Notes under the pieces: generated by a model
The model's database searches: none
Seen by the model: the letters and a program-made list of their open reading frames with translations, nothing else
What the model was told of the DNA's origin: nothing
DNA from: Sphingomonas panni
GTDB taxonomy: Bacteria > Pseudomonadota > Alphaproteobacteria > Sphingomonadales > Sphingomonadaceae
Assembly (NCBI RefSeq): GCF_022664435.1
Contig: NZ_JAKREU010000001.1
Span: forward strand, 372,001 to 436,000
DNA: 64,000 nucleotides
Direction of reading: 5' to 3'
Part shown: in pieces, positions 1 to 12,089 of the stretch
Numbering within the stretch: position 1 is the stretch's first letter
Layout: each line of letters opens with the position of its first letter
Position numbers and translations under genes: made by a program

Positions 1-34
1 GCGATCATAGATACAGGCGTAGCTTGTGCCGTGG

Positions 35-51
35 CCCCGCGCAACGCGGGG
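35..51. other. Short GC hairpin upstream of pepN
   Basis: A perfect 7-bp stem (CCCCGCG / CGCGGGG) with a 3-base loop lies 24 bases before the pepN start. No T-run follows, so it is not a clear intrinsic terminator. It may close a gene left of the window or sit in the pepN leader. Confidence 0.3.
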
Positions 52-75
52 TCCGAATGCGAATGAAGGTCGAGA

Positions 76-2670
76 ATGATGATGGTCGATGCGACGCGTA
101 CCCCGACGACCCCGCCCGTCATCCGCCGCAGCGATTATCGCCCGCCGGCATGGCATGTGCCGGAGATCGCTCTGGAATTCGATCTCGACCCCCAGGCGAC
201 CCGCGTCACCGCGACGCTGATTGTCACGCGGAACGGCGACGAACCGCTGCGGCTGGACGGCGATGGCCTGACGCCGCGTTCGGTGCTGGTCGACGGGGTG
301 TCGCTCGACGACTGGCGGCTGGAGGAGGGCGCGCTGGTCCTCGATCTGCCCGGCGACCGGCATGAGGTGACGACCGAGGTCGTGATCGAACCGCAGGCCA
401 ATACCCAGCTGATGGGGCTGTACGCCTCGGGCGGGAATCTGTGCACCCAGTGCGAGGCGGAGGGGTTTCGCCGCATCACCTTCTTCCCCGACCGGCCCGA
501 CATTCTCAGCCGTTATCGCGTGAAGATGATCGCCGACAAGGCGCGCTTCCCGGTGCTGCTGGCCAATGGCGATCCGGTGGCGTCGGGCGATCTGGGCGAT
601 GGTCGCCACTGGGCGGAATGGGCGGATCCGTTCCCCAAGCCCAGCTATCTCTTCGCATTGGTCGCGGGCGATCTGGTCGCCAACCATGCGCAGTTCGTTA
701 CCGCTTCGGGCCGCGAGGTGCAGCTCGGCATCTGGGTCCGCGCGCCCGATCTGGCGAAGACCGACCATGCGATGCGCGCGCTGAAGACGTCGATGGCGTG
801 GGACGAACGGGTCTATGGCCGCGAATACGACCTCGACGTGTTCAACATCGTCGCGGTCGACGATTTCAATTTCGGGGCAATGGAGAACAAGGGGCTGAAC
901 ATCTTCAACAGCCGCTACATCCTGGCGGACCCCGATACCGCGACCGATTACGACTATGACGGCATCGCTGCCGTCGTGGCGCATGAATATTTCCACAACT
1001 GGTCGGGCAACCGCGTCACCTGTCGCGACTGGTTCCAGCTGTCGTTGAAGGAGGGGTTCACCGTCCTGCGCGACCAGCAATTCTCGGCCGATCAGGGGTC
1101 GGCGGCGGTCAAGCGGATCGAGGATGTGCGCTCGCTGCGCGCGTCGCAGTTCCCGGAGGATGCCGGCCCCCTCGCCCATCCGATCCGGCCCGATGCGTAT
1201 CAGGAGATCAGCAACTTCTATACCGCCACCATCTATAACAAGGGGGCGGAGGTCGTGCGCATGATCGCGACGATCCTGGGGAACCAAGCGTTTCGCGCCG
1301 GTACCGACCTGTATTTCAGCCGCCATGACGGCACGGCCGCGACCTGCGAGGATTTCGTGGTGGCGATGGAGGACGCCTCGGGCGTCGATCTGTCCGCCTT
1401 CAGCCTGTGGTACAGCCAGGCCGGAACCCCGCGCGTGTCGGCGACGCTGGAGCATCATGCCGGCGGCGGGCGGGCCACGCTGTCGCTGCGCCAGAGCGTG
1501 CCGCCGACGCCGGGACAGGATAACAAGCAGCCGATGGTCCTGCCGCTGAAACTCCGCCTGTTCGGCGCGGAGACCGGCCGGCCGCTCAGCGACGAACAGC
1601 TGTTCCTGTTCGATCAGGACGTGACCGCCATCACCTTCGAAACGGTCACCGAACGCCCGGTACTGTCGATCAATCGCGGCTTTTCGGCGCCGGTGATCGT
1701 CGAAACCGACCGGACCTCGGCCGACCTCGCGTTCCTGAGCGCACATGACGACGATCCGTTCGCGCGGTACGAGGCAATGCAGCAGCTGATGCTCGACACG
1801 CTGGTCGCCTCGGTCGCGAGCGGCCATGGCGAGCATCGCGCGGTGATCGACGCCATCGCCAACACGCTGGCCGACGATCGCCTCGACCGGGCGTTCGTTG
1901 CCGAGGCGGTGCTGCTGCCCTCCGACAGCTTCGTCGGCGACCAGATGGGCGTGGTCGATCCCGACGCGATCTTCGCCGCGCGCGAGGCGTTGCGGGCCGA
2001 TATCGGTCGCGCGCTGCTGCCCGAATGGCGCGCCGCCTATGCCGCGACGCAGGCGGACGCGTTCGAATATAGCCCCGATGCCAAGGGCAAGCGCCGGCTG
2101 CGCACCGTGGCGCTGGGCTATATCGCCGCATCGGGGGCGAGCGATGCCGACGCCATCGCCTTTGCCCAGTTCGAACAGGCCGACAACATGACCGACCGGC
2201 AGGGCGCGTTGATGACGTTGGTCAATTCGGAGTCGGACGACCGGATCGCCGCGCTCGACATCTTCTACAACCGGTATCGCGACAATGGCCTGGTGCTGGA
2301 CAAATGGTTCACGACCCAGGCGCTGTCGACGCGGGCCGATGCGTTCGAACAGGTCGAGGAACTGGCCGGGCATCGCGACTTCACGCTCACCAACCCCAAC
2401 CGCGCGCGCGCGCTGATCGGGGCGTTCAGCATGAACCAGCGGGCGTTCCACCGGGCGGACGGTGCCGGATACCGGTTCCTCGCCGACCAGCTGATCGCGC
2501 TGGACCGGATCAACCCGCAGACCGCCGCCAAGATGCTGCCCCCGCTCGGCCGCTGGCGCCGGTTCGACCGGGCGCGGGGCGAATTGATGCGAGCGGAGCT
2601 GGACCGGATCCTGTCGGTGCCGGGACTGTCGAAGGATATGCTGGAGCAGGTGGGGAAGTCGCTGAGCTGA
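76..2670 (+). CDS. pepN: Aminopeptidase N (M1 family zinc metallopeptidase)
   Basis: The 864-residue product matches the usual length of bacterial PepN (about 870). It removes N-terminal amino acids from peptides in the cytoplasm. The exopeptidase motif GAMEN is at residues 267-271 and the zinc site HEYFHNW begins at residue 303, with H303, H307 and the downstream E326 (LKEG) as ligands. The order is N-terminal beta domain, catalytic domain to about residue 440, an Ig-like DUF3458 domain, and a long helical C-terminal domain, as in the E. coli-type enzyme. The start is the first of two adjacent ATG codons, with AAGG about 8 bases before it. The gene stands alone and converges on the glycosyltransferase at 2786, separated by a repeat element. 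Confidence 0.96.
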   Translation: MMMVDATRTPTTPPVIRRSDYRPPAWHVPEIALEFDLDPQATRVTATLIVTRNGDEPLRLDGDGLTPRSVLVDGVSLDDWRLEEGALVLDLPGDRHEVTTEVVIEPQANTQLMGLYASGGNLCTQCEAEGFRRITFFPDRPDILSRYRVKMIADKARFPVLLANGDPVASGDLGDGRHWAEWADPFPKPSYLFALVAGDLVANHAQFVTASGREVQLGIWVRAPDLAKTDHAMRALKTSMAWDERVYGREYDLDVFNIVAVDDFNFGAMENKGLNIFNSRYILADPDTATDYDYDGIAAVVAHEYFHNWSGNRVTCRDWFQLSLKEGFTVLRDQQFSADQGSAAVKRIEDVRSLRASQFPEDAGPLAHPIRPDAYQEISNFYTATIYNKGAEVVRMIATILGNQAFRAGTDLYFSRHDGTAATCEDFVVAMEDASGVDLSAFSLWYSQAGTPRVSATLEHHAGGGRATLSLRQSVPPTPGQDNKQPMVLPLKLRLFGAETGRPLSDEQLFLFDQDVTAITFETVTERPVLSINRGFSAPVIVETDRTSADLAFLSAHDDDPFARYEAMQQLMLDTLVASVASGHGEHRAVIDAIANTLADDRLDRAFVAEAVLLPSDSFVGDQMGVVDPDAIFAAREALRADIGRALLPEWRAAYAATQADAFEYSPDAKGKRRLRTVALGYIAASGASDADAIAFAQFEQADNMTDRQGALMTLVNSESDDRIAALDIFYNRYRDNGLVLDKWFTTQALSTRADAFEQVEELAGHRDFTLTNPNRARALIGAFSMNQRAFHRADGAGYRFLADQLIALDRINPQTAAKMLPPLGRWRRFDRARGELMRAELDRILSVPGLSKDMLEQVGKSLS

Positions 2671-2682
2671 TTCCGAGCAACA

Positions 2683-2769
2683 GGCGTCATCCCAGCGAAG
2701 GCTGGGATCTTTCGGTGATAGCACGCAGCAGGAACCGCGAGAGACCCCAGCCTCCGCTGGGGTGACGCC
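2683..2769. repeat. REP-like paired inverted repeat, family A, copy 1
   Basis: Two arms (GGCGTCATCCCAGCGAAGG and its imperfect complement ending GGGGTGACGCC) flank a short centre containing GTGATAGCACG. The same layout, with the centre GTGATAGTGCGGGACAGGAG, recurs at 28366. Both copies lie just after a stop codon. It sits between convergent genes, where it could stabilise or end both transcripts. Confidence 0.8.
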
Positions 2770-2785
2770 AAGGATCGAGAATCGA

Positions 2786-3979
2786 TTACTTCGCGAACCA
2801 TTCCGGGAAACGCTGCGCCTTTTCCGCGACCAGCGTTTCGTAATAGCGCATCAGGTCGACCGCATGGTCGCGATCGGTGCGCACCCGCGCCGCCGCCGCA
2901 TTCGCCGCCGCCTTCACCACATCATAGTCCCGCGCGAACATCCGCTCGATCGCGTCCGCCGCCGATCGCGGATCGCGCGCGGCATAGGTTTCGGCATAGT
3001 CCGGTTCGGCGATCTCGGCACAGCCGCCCTCGTCCGGCACGATCAGCGGCAGGCCCGAAGCCAGCCCCTCCAGCCCGACCAGCCCGAACGGTTCGGCGTC
3101 CGAGCCGTGGATCAGCGCATCGCAGCTCGCCATGATCCGCGCGAGCCGCACCCGGTCATAGACCGGGCGGAACAGCTTGATGTGCGGGCTGTTCTTCAGC
3201 CGGCGTTCCAGCCGCGCGGTATGCACGCCGCTGCCGATCTGGATCATGCCGACCGGCAGATGTTCACCCGCCATCTCCACCGCGTCGAAGATCATCGGCC
3301 AGCGTTTTTCGGCATGGTGCCGCCCCAGCCCCAGCAGCAAATGCCCTTCGGGCGGCAGGCCGAGTTGCTCCAGCAGCGAGGCCCGCAACTGTTCGTCGCG
3401 ATGTTCGGGTGAAAAGAACCCGCGCTGGATGCCGAGCGGCATCGAGGCATGGACGGTCAGGCCGCGTGCGGCGTGGCGCTTTTCCAGCGCCGGGCCGTTG
3501 GTGACGAACGCATCCATCCTGGCGAGATATTTCGCCATGTAGCGCGTCCACCACATGAACGCCTCCTCGATCCGCTCGCGGCTGGCCAGCCGTTCGAACC
3601 AGCGCAGCGGATAGGCGCCGACATTGTCGTTATGCGCGAAATAGACCTTTACCGCGTGCCCCGGCCAATCGGCGACGATGGTGGCGGGCCGCCACGGACT
3701 CGATGCCTCGACGACGTCGGGATGCAGTTCGTCGAGCAGCGCGTGGATCGCCCCGCCGCGTATGAAGATGCCGTAATTGGGGTCGAGGACCAGGGTCGGC
3801 GCCTTCACCCAATAGATGCGCCCGCCGCCGGGACGCTCCTCGACCGCATTCTCCTTGGCAGGGGCGATGACGATCAGTTCATGACCCAGCTCGGCCATGA
3901 TCGTCATCTTGTGGTCGATATAGGTGCGGACCCCCCCGCCGGTCGGCGAGTAGAATTCGTTGACGTCGACGACGCGCAT
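2786..3979 (-). CDS. GT4-type glycosyltransferase
   Basis: A 397-residue GT-B fold glycosyltransferase of family 4. The N-terminus (MRVVDVNEFYSPTGGG) carries the glycine-rich acceptor loop, and the C-terminal half has SDAEPFGLVGLEGLASG, the E-x7-E motif that binds the nucleotide sugar. No signal peptide or membrane segment is seen, so it should act at the cytoplasmic face of the membrane. It lies 12 bases downstream of the DUF2141 gene, which overlaps a membrane-protein gene, so the three probably form one operon for making or moving a glycolipid or glycoconjugate. The sugar and acceptor cannot be read from the sequence. Confidence 0.85.
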   Translation of the reverse strand: MRVVDVNEFYSPTGGGVRTYIDHKMTIMAELGHELIVIAPAKENAVEERPGGGRIYWVKAPTLVLDPNYGIFIRGGAIHALLDELHPDVVEASSPWRPATIVADWPGHAVKVYFAHNDNVGAYPLRWFERLASRERIEEAFMWWTRYMAKYLARMDAFVTNGPALEKRHAARGLTVHASMPLGIQRGFFSPEHRDEQLRASLLEQLGLPPEGHLLLGLGRHHAEKRWPMIFDAVEMAGEHLPVGMIQIGSGVHTARLERRLKNSPHIKLFRPVYDRVRLARIMASCDALIHGSDAEPFGLVGLEGLASGLPLIVPDEGGCAEIAEPDYAETYAARDPRSAADAIERMFARDYDVVKAAANAAAARVRTDRDHAVDLMRYYETLVAEKAQRFPEWFAK

Positions 3980-3991
3980 CGGGGATGTGCT

Positions 3992-4507
3992 TCAGTCGAG
4001 CGGGGCGAAACCGCCCAGCCCGCGCAGATACTGGGCGCGCACCGTCGTCGTCACCACGCCGGCGGGGACGTTGACGATCGCCTGCGCCAGCTTCGGGCGG
4101 GCACGGCCGAGTTTGGCGGGACCGGGAAAGCCCGCCCCGTCGCGCATGAAATTGAACTTGTTGCGCCCATCGCGGTCATGGGTGAACAGCAGCGCATAGC
4201 GGCCGGGCGACGGCGCGCGGATGCACAGCTGCACATTGCCCGATGCCGGCATGTCGGCCCAGACCCGGCGGAAGAACTTGCCCTCCTTGCGCAGGTCGCG
4301 ATCGTCCTTCAGGAAATCATCCTCGTTCGCCGGATAGAGCTCCAGCTTCAACCGACCGGTACGATCCTTCAGGCCGACCACGTTGACGCGGATCGCCGGG
4401 CCCTGGTTCGCATTGCACGCGGCGGCATCGCTGCCGATCGACTGGGCGGCGGCGGGACCGGCCACGAGCAACGCCGCACCCAGCAGCGTCAGGGGCAATT
4501 TCATCAT
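3992..4507 (-). CDS. DUF2141 family secreted protein
   Basis: A 171-residue protein with a clear Sec signal peptide (LTLLGAALLVAGPAAAQ), so the mature part is periplasmic. The body fits DUF2141: IRVNVVGLKDRTGRLKLELY near the start and GRYALLFTHDRDGRNKFNF in the middle. The function of this family is not established. The start is one of two tandem ATG codons (4507 or 4504), and the sequence AATGATG overlaps the TGA stop of the membrane-protein gene, which implies translational coupling. It is cotranscribed with the downstream glycosyltransferase. Confidence 0.82.
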   Translation of the reverse strand: MMKLPLTLLGAALLVAGPAAAQSIGSDAAACNANQGPAIRVNVVGLKDRTGRLKLELYPANEDDFLKDDRDLRKEGKFFRRVWADMPASGNVQLCIRAPSPGRYALLFTHDRDGRNKFNFMRDGAGFPGPAKLGRARPKLAQAIVNVPAGVVTTTVRAQYLRGLGGFAPLD

Positions 4508-5418
4508 TCTTTCCTTGCAAGCGCAGGAAGCCCGAATGCTGCCATCAGCACCACATGTGCGAACAGAGTGAGAGTCGCGACGAATGCGACCAGGTCGGAC
4601 AGGGCTTCGCCATGCCCGATAAACATAATCGCGAAGTTGGCGAAAAGAAGGTCTTTGTTCGGCAACAGCGGCAGCCGCGCCACGACCAGTCGTCCGGCGG
4701 CCAGGAACAGCCACCAGGTGATCGAGACATTGGGCATCGCGAAATAGCTGGCGATACCGAAGGCCAGCGACCCCAGCACCAGCCGGGCGCAGTGGATGCC
4801 GAAGATCCAGCGGAGCATCGCGCCGGGCAGCGAAAACACGCGGCGCGAGAACAGCAGCAGCACGCCCGAAATCCCGACCGCGACCGCCGCCGACCAGGCG
4901 AGCATCCGCAGTTGCGCCGGGGGTAACAGTTCGAACGCGAAGGGGAGCGCTACCGCCAGCATCCCCACCGTCACGATATTGCCGGCGATGCCCGACAGGA
5001 TCGTCACGTCCTTCACCGCGCCGAACGGGGCGGTCACCATCTTCAACCGGGCCCGCGCCCAGGCATAGAAGAACACGTCGCCCGAATAGCCGATGACGAC
5101 ATCGTTGGCGATCCGTTTGCGCACCAGCGCGCCGAACCCGTCGAACGGCAACCGCCACAGCCGGCGAAAGATGATGAAGTCGAACAGCGGCGGCGAGAAA
5201 TAGGCAAGCGCGAAGAACAGGTAGAACCACGGCGAATCCGGCGCGGCCAGTTCGACCCCGGCCCAGCCATGGTCGAACAGCTCCCACGACAGGCCGAGGA
5301 TCATCAGGCCGGAGAGCAAAGCGCCCAGAATGCGCGGCCAGCGCGGGCGCAACCGCTCCAGCGGCTCCAGCCCGGCGAGATCGGGACGCGCGCCAGCAGT
5401 GTCTGCTTCGGTTACCAT
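4504..5418 (-). CDS. Multi-pass membrane protein, lysylphosphatidylglycerol synthase TM-like
   Basis: A 304-residue hydrophobic protein with about seven or eight membrane segments (for example PWFYLFFALAYFSPPLFDF and VFFYAW). The layout resembles the UPF0104 / LPG-synthase transmembrane family, seen in proteins next to lipid-modifying glycosyltransferases. The ATG at 5418 is preferred over a TTG nine bases upstream because an AGGA lies about 11 bases before it. Its stop overlaps the DUF2141 start. It may flip or present the lipid acceptor used by the glycosyltransferase; this is inference from context. Confidence 0.7.
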   Translation of the reverse strand: MVTEADTAGARPDLAGLEPLERLRPRWPRILGALLSGLMILGLSWELFDHGWAGVELAAPDSPWFYLFFALAYFSPPLFDFIIFRRLWRLPFDGFGALVRKRIANDVVIGYSGDVFFYAWARARLKMVTAPFGAVKDVTILSGIAGNIVTVGMLAVALPFAFELLPPAQLRMLAWSAAVAVGISGVLLLFSRRVFSLPGAMLRWIFGIHCARLVLGSLAFGIASYFAMPNVSITWWLFLAAGRLVVARLPLLPNKDLLFANFAIMFIGHGEALSDLVAFVATLTLFAHVVLMAAFGLPALARKE

Positions 5419-5460
5419 GTCGGGCAACGTCCTAACGGCTCGCCAGCGCTGCGGCCAGCA

Positions 5461-6099
5461 TCATGCGACCGGCGCGACCGCATCGGGATGCGCCGCCGCC
5501 ACGGCGGGCAGGTCGGCCGCCCGCGCGTCGATCGCGACCAACCGGGGCCATGGCGACAAGTCCAGTTCGAATCGCCGCGCATTGTAGAGTTGCGGCACGA
5601 GGCAGCAATCGACCACGCCCGGTGCGCCGCCACCGAAAAAGCCGTCCGACGGGGCCGCCGCCTCCAGCGCACCCAACCCTTCCGCGATCCAGTGGCGATA
5701 CCATTCGGCCTTGGCCGCCGCGTCCGCCGCGAACTGCGACTCCAGCCGCCGCAGCACGCGCAGATTGTCGATCGGGTGGATGTCGGCGACGATCACCAGC
5801 GCCAGCGCCATCGCGCGGGCGCGCGCCAGCGGCTCGGCGGGGAACAGGCGTGGGTGCGGATGCGCCGCGTCCAGCCAGTCGAGAATCGCCAGCGATTGGG
5901 TCAGCACCGTGCCGTCGCCGATATCCAGCGCGGGGATCAGCCCTTGGCGGTTGCGTGCCAGATGCTCGGCGGAGCGATGCTCGCCCTGCAGCAGCGACAC
6001 CGGCACCCCGGTCCACGCCACGCCCTTCAGGTTCAGCGCGATTCGGACGCGATAGGCTGCCGAGGATCGATGATAGTCGTAGAGCGTATAGCCGCTCAC
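5461..6099 (-). CDS. maiA: Maleylacetoacetate isomerase / zeta-class glutathione S-transferase
   Basis: A 212-residue GST-fold protein. The N-terminal thioredoxin-like domain has YRSS-type chemistry (DYHRSSAAYRVRIALN), the zeta-class signature holding the catalytic serine, followed by QGLIPALDIGDGTVLTQS, where cis-Pro and the glutathione-binding residues sit. The C-terminal domain is all-helical. The family isomerises maleylacetoacetate to fumarylacetoacetate in tyrosine breakdown. The start is a GTG that overlaps the lepB stop (GTGA), the only start consistent with the domain's beginning. Other tyrosine-degradation genes are not nearby, so a more general GST role remains possible. Confidence 0.82.
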   Translation of the reverse strand: MSGYTLYDYHRSSAAYRVRIALNLKGVAWTGVPVSLLQGEHRSAEHLARNRQGLIPALDIGDGTVLTQSLAILDWLDAAHPHPRLFPAEPLARARAMALALVIVADIHPIDNLRVLRRLESQFAADAAAKAEWYRHWIAEGLGALEAAAPSDGFFGGGAPGVVDCCLVPQLYNARRFELDLSPWPRLVAIDARAADLPAVAAAHPDAVAPVA

Positions 6100-7049
6100 T
6101 GCGCATCGCCCGTGGCCGGAACCAGCGAGGTGCCGGCCCGACCGCTGCGGAACGAACTGAACCACGTCATCGGGTTCAGGCTGGTCGTCCCGTCGAGCGA
6201 GAAGGTGATGAACTCGGCACGCCCGCCAATATTCTCCCACGGCACCGGGCCGCCCAGCCCGCGTTCGGCTTCCGAAAAACGGCTGTCGGCGCTGTTGTCG
6301 CGATTGTCGCCCATCAGGAAGACATGGTTGGCCGGGATGACGATCGCCGGGAAATTGTCGCCCTGCGAATAGCGGAAGTCGATCGTGTCATACTGCCGCC
6401 CGTTGGACAGCGTCTCGCGATAGACCGGCAGGCGGCAGAAGGCGCCCTTGTCGGTGCGGACCAAGGCGCCCGGATACTGGTCCGGATCGCACTTCGTATT
6501 GGCGTCGACCGGGATCATCGCGTCGCCCATCGCCTTGCGCGGGATCGCCACGTCGTTGATGTAGACGACGCCGCCGGCCACCTCCAGCCGGTCGCCCGGC
6601 AGGCCGATGACCCGCTTGATAAGGTCGGTGTTGCTGCCCGGCGGCTTCACGATCACGACGTCGCCGCGTTCGGGCAGCGATCCCCACAGCCGGCCATGCC
6701 ATGCCGGCAGCTGGACGCTCCACGTTTCCTGCGGCTGGCGCAGCACGATGTCGCGGAACATCGCGACCGGGTTGGGAATGGTCGGCGACACGAACGACCA
6801 GCCATAGGCGAATTTGCTGACGACCAACCGGTCGCCGACGCGCAGGCCGGGCAGCATCGATTCGGACGGGATGTAGAAGGGCTTGGCGATGAAGCTGTGG
6901 AAGCCCAGCACCACCAGCAACAGCCAGAACAGCCCGCGCAACTCGCCCTTCCAGTCGAGCCGGCGGCGGGCGGGCGCGGATGCGGCGGTGGGGGTCGGCT
7001 GCGACGGCGCGGGACCGCCCTGGTCCTCCAGCGCCATATGATCGGCCAT
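6096..7049 (-). CDS. lepB: Signal peptidase I
   Basis: A 317-residue inner-membrane serine protease that cleaves Sec signal peptides. One membrane anchor lies at about residues 38-56 after a Pro/Ala-rich cytoplasmic tail. The catalytic serine is S64 in PSESM and the general-base lysine is K145 in LIKRVIGLPGD. The conserved GDNRDNSADSR box is near residue 255. The insertion with two cysteines (about residues 172-190) is typical of larger alphaproteobacterial LepB. It is followed by maiA with a 4-base overlap and preceded by acpS 8 bases away, in the chain pyrE-pdxJ-acpS-lepB. Confidence 0.95.
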   Translation of the reverse strand: MADHMALEDQGGPAPSQPTPTAASAPARRRLDWKGELRGLFWLLLVVLGFHSFIAKPFYIPSESMLPGLRVGDRLVVSKFAYGWSFVSPTIPNPVAMFRDIVLRQPQETWSVQLPAWHGRLWGSLPERGDVVIVKPPGSNTDLIKRVIGLPGDRLEVAGGVVYINDVAIPRKAMGDAMIPVDANTKCDPDQYPGALVRTDKGAFCRLPVYRETLSNGRQYDTIDFRYSQGDNFPAIVIPANHVFLMGDNRDNSADSRFSEAERGLGGPVPWENIGGRAEFITFSLDGTTSLNPMTWFSSFRSGRAGTSLVPATGDAQ

Positions 7050-7057
7050 CGAATGTC

Positions 7058-7465
7058 CTACTCTACCCTGGGCGACGCCTCGATGATGACGAACGCCTGG
7101 GCCCAGGGATGGTCGTCGGTCATCGTCAGATGCACTGTCGCGACGTGGCCCTCGGGCGTCATCGCGTCAAGCCGTGCTTTCGCACCCCCGGTCAGGTGCA
7201 GCGTCGGCGCGCCGGAGGGGGCGTTGACCACGCCGATGTCGCGCATGAACACGCCGCGCGAAAAGCCGGTGCCGACCGCCTTGGAAAAGGCTTCCTTGGC
7301 GGCGAAGCGCTTGGCGAGCGTACCGGCACGGGTGAACGGGCGCTTCTCCGCCTTCACCTGTTCCACGGCTGTGAACACCCGCTGGACGAAGCGGTCGCCG
7401 AACCGGTCGAGCGAGTTCTGGATGCGCTCGATATTGCAGAGGTCGGAGCCGAGGCCGAGGATCAT
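7058..7465 (-). CDS. acpS: Holo-[acyl-carrier-protein] synthase
   Basis: A 135-residue phosphopantetheinyl transferase that moves 4'-phosphopantetheine from CoA to acyl carrier protein. The N-terminus [15 protein letters not shown] contains the metal-binding D8, and the second motif [14 protein letters not shown] supplies E58 and the lysine. The length is normal for AcpS. The pdxJ-acpS-lepB order is widespread in proteobacteria, which supports the call. It lies 7 bases after pdxJ. Confidence 0.95.
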   Translation of the reverse strand: MILGLGSDLCNIERIQNSLDRFGDRFVQRVFTAVEQVKAEKRPFTRAGTLAKRFAAKEAFSKAVGTGFSRGVFMRDIGVVNAPSGAPTLHLTGGAKARLDAMTPEGHVATVHLTMTDDHPWAQAFVIIEASPRVE

Positions 7466-7472
7466 GCGGGCG

Positions 7473-8201
7473 TCACCGCGCAGTCTCCATCAGATCCTTC
7501 ATCCGCCGCACGACCGGGCCAAGCCCGCCGAAGATCGCCTCGCCGATCAGGAAATGGCCGATGTTCAGCTCGCGGACCTGCGGGATCGCGGCTACGGCCA
7601 CGACATTGTCGAAGGTCAGGCCATGGCCGGCATGGACCTCGATCCCGTTCTTGGCGGCGAGCGCGGCGGCGTCGGCGATGCGGCGCAGTTCGGCGACCTG
7701 TTCCTCGCCCGACAGTTCCGCGTACCGCCCGGTGTGCAGCTCGATCACCGGCACGCGGAGCGCCACGGCGGCGGCAATCTGTGCGGCGTCGGGTTCGATG
7801 AACAGCGACACCCGCACCCCGGCATCGGCCAGCGCCCGCACCATCGGCGCGAGCTTGTCCTGCTGCCCCGCGACGTCCAGCCCACCCTCGGTCGTGCGCT
7901 CCTCGCGCTTTTCGGGGACGATGCAGGCGGCATGCGGGCGGTGCTTGAGCGCGATGCCCAGCATCTCCTCGGTCGCCGCCATCTCCAGGTTCAGCGGAAG
8001 GGTCAGTTCGCTCGACAGCCGGGCGATATCGCCATCGGTGATGTGGCGGCGATCCTCGCGCAGGTGCGCGGTAATCCCGTCCGCGCCGAATTCGGCCGCC
8101 AGCAGCGCCGCGCGGACCGGATCGGGATAGCCGCTCCCGCGCGCATTGCGCACCGTCGCGACGTGATCGATGTTGACGCCCAGCCGCAGCGGCGCGGTCA
8201 T
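7473..8201 (-). CDS. pdxJ: Pyridoxine 5'-phosphate synthase
   Basis: A 242-residue TIM-barrel enzyme that condenses 3-amino-2-oxopropyl phosphate with deoxyxylulose phosphate to make pyridoxine phosphate, the last ring-forming step of vitamin B6 synthesis. The start [18 protein letters not shown] and the motif [13 protein letters not shown] are diagnostic. GHGLTFDNV near residue 195 is the phosphate-binding region. Its ATG overlaps the pyrE stop by 4 bases. Confidence 0.96.
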   Translation of the reverse strand: MTAPLRLGVNIDHVATVRNARGSGYPDPVRAALLAAEFGADGITAHLREDRRHITDGDIARLSSELTLPLNLEMAATEEMLGIALKHRPHAACIVPEKREERTTEGGLDVAGQQDKLAPMVRALADAGVRVSLFIEPDAAQIAAAVALRVPVIELHTGRYAELSGEEQVAELRRIADAAALAAKNGIEVHAGHGLTFDNVVAVAAIPQVRELNIGHFLIGEAIFGGLGPVVRRMKDLMETAR

Positions 8202-8779
8202 GCCGCCCGGCTCCCCGGCTTGATCGCCGGGATCGCGGCGAGGTCGGCGGGCAGCGCGTCGGGATGATAGCTCGGCACGTCGAGGCGGATCAGCGGGTGG
8301 AACGGGACGCCGAGGTCCGCTGTGCCGTTCGACCGGTCGACCAGAGAGGCAGCCGCGACCACTTCGCCGCCGGCCGCCTGGATCGCGGCGATGGCTTCGC
8401 GCGACGACAGCCCGGTCGTCACCACATCCTCCATCATCAGCACGCGGGTGCCCGGATCGATGCGGAAGCCGCGGCGCAGCTCGAACGTGCCGGTCGGGCG
8501 TTCGAGGAACATCGCGGGCACGCCCAGCGACCGACCCATTTCATGGCCGACGATCACCCCGCCCATCGCCGGCGAGATCACCACGTCGATTCGTTCGCGC
8601 AACCCGGCGGGAAAGCGGCTGGCGAGTTCGTCGCACAGCCGCGCGGCGCGGCGCGGGTCCATCAGCACGCGGGCGCATTGCAGGTAGCGTGACGACCTGA
8701 GGCCCGACGACAGGATGAAATGCCCCTCCAGCAGCGCCTCCGCTGCACGGAATTCGTCGAGGATCGCGTCGTCGTTCAT
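8198..8779 (-). CDS. pyrE: Orotate phosphoribosyltransferase
   Basis: A 193-residue type I phosphoribosyltransferase making orotidine 5'-phosphate from orotate and PRPP in pyrimidine synthesis. The PRPP-binding motif [14 protein letters not shown] is clear at about residues 110-123, and the [10 protein letters not shown] box is near the start. The ATG at 8779 is chosen because it begins [10 protein letters not shown], 15-20 residues before the first conserved strand; the frame is open further upstream but that part looks non-coding. It heads the pyrE-pdxJ-acpS-lepB-maiA run. Confidence 0.93.
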   Translation of the reverse strand: MNDDAILDEFRAAEALLEGHFILSSGLRSSRYLQCARVLMDPRRAARLCDELASRFPAGLRERIDVVISPAMGGVIVGHEMGRSLGVPAMFLERPTGTFELRRGFRIDPGTRVLMMEDVVTTGLSSREAIAAIQAAGGEVVAAASLVDRSNGTADLGVPFHPLIRLDVPSYHPDALPADLAAIPAIKPGSRAA

Positions 8780-8968
8780 GGGCTCTGGTCCACCATCTGC
8801 TTGCACGCGTCGCTCTAATACCGCCGGCCGCCGGTTCGCAACCATCGCTTGAGGCCAGGCGACATGCCGCGTATAGCCCTGTGGGTTAGGGTTTCCAAAC
8901 GCCCACAGCACGCGACCACGCCGAACAAGAAGCGTACCGCGTGCCCTTTAACGGGGTGACACGACACG

Positions 8969-11831
<2,863 letters not shown>

Positions 11832-11859
11832 TCGAACGGCAATCGCATCGAACAACCGA

Positions 11860-11886
11860 CGCCCCGGAGCAATCCGGGGCGTTTTT
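11860..11886 (+). terminator. Intrinsic terminator after ctaD
   Basis: A perfect 8-bp GC stem (CGCCCCGG / CCGGGGCG) with a 6-base loop is followed at once by TTTTTGTTT, a textbook Rho-independent terminator 28 bases after the ctaD stop. Confidence 0.9.
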
Positions 11887-12089
11887 GTTTGGGCGCATTG
11901 CAACGCGCGATCGACGATCCAAATCATTCCGGTAGCGATATAGATACGACTTCGTAATGATTCTGGCGCTATAGTTGGGAACCCATCGCTATATCCATGC
12001 GTCGAGCTCGACCCCTTTTAGAATATACAGTCCATTAAGCATTCCCGGTCATAAAGACTGCACGCGCCGAAGTACGAGCGCGTTGGGGA

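Noticed and set aside
5463..8267. A 934-codon open frame on the plus strand
   Set aside because: It is antisense to maiA, lepB, acpS and pdxJ, is rich in Arg, Pro and Ala, and matches no family. Long shadow frames are common in such GC-rich DNA.
11930..12000. Repeated GCGATATAG / GCTATATCC bases suggesting an operator
   Set aside because: The two copies are neither exact inverted nor exact direct repeats, and no regulator is adjacent.
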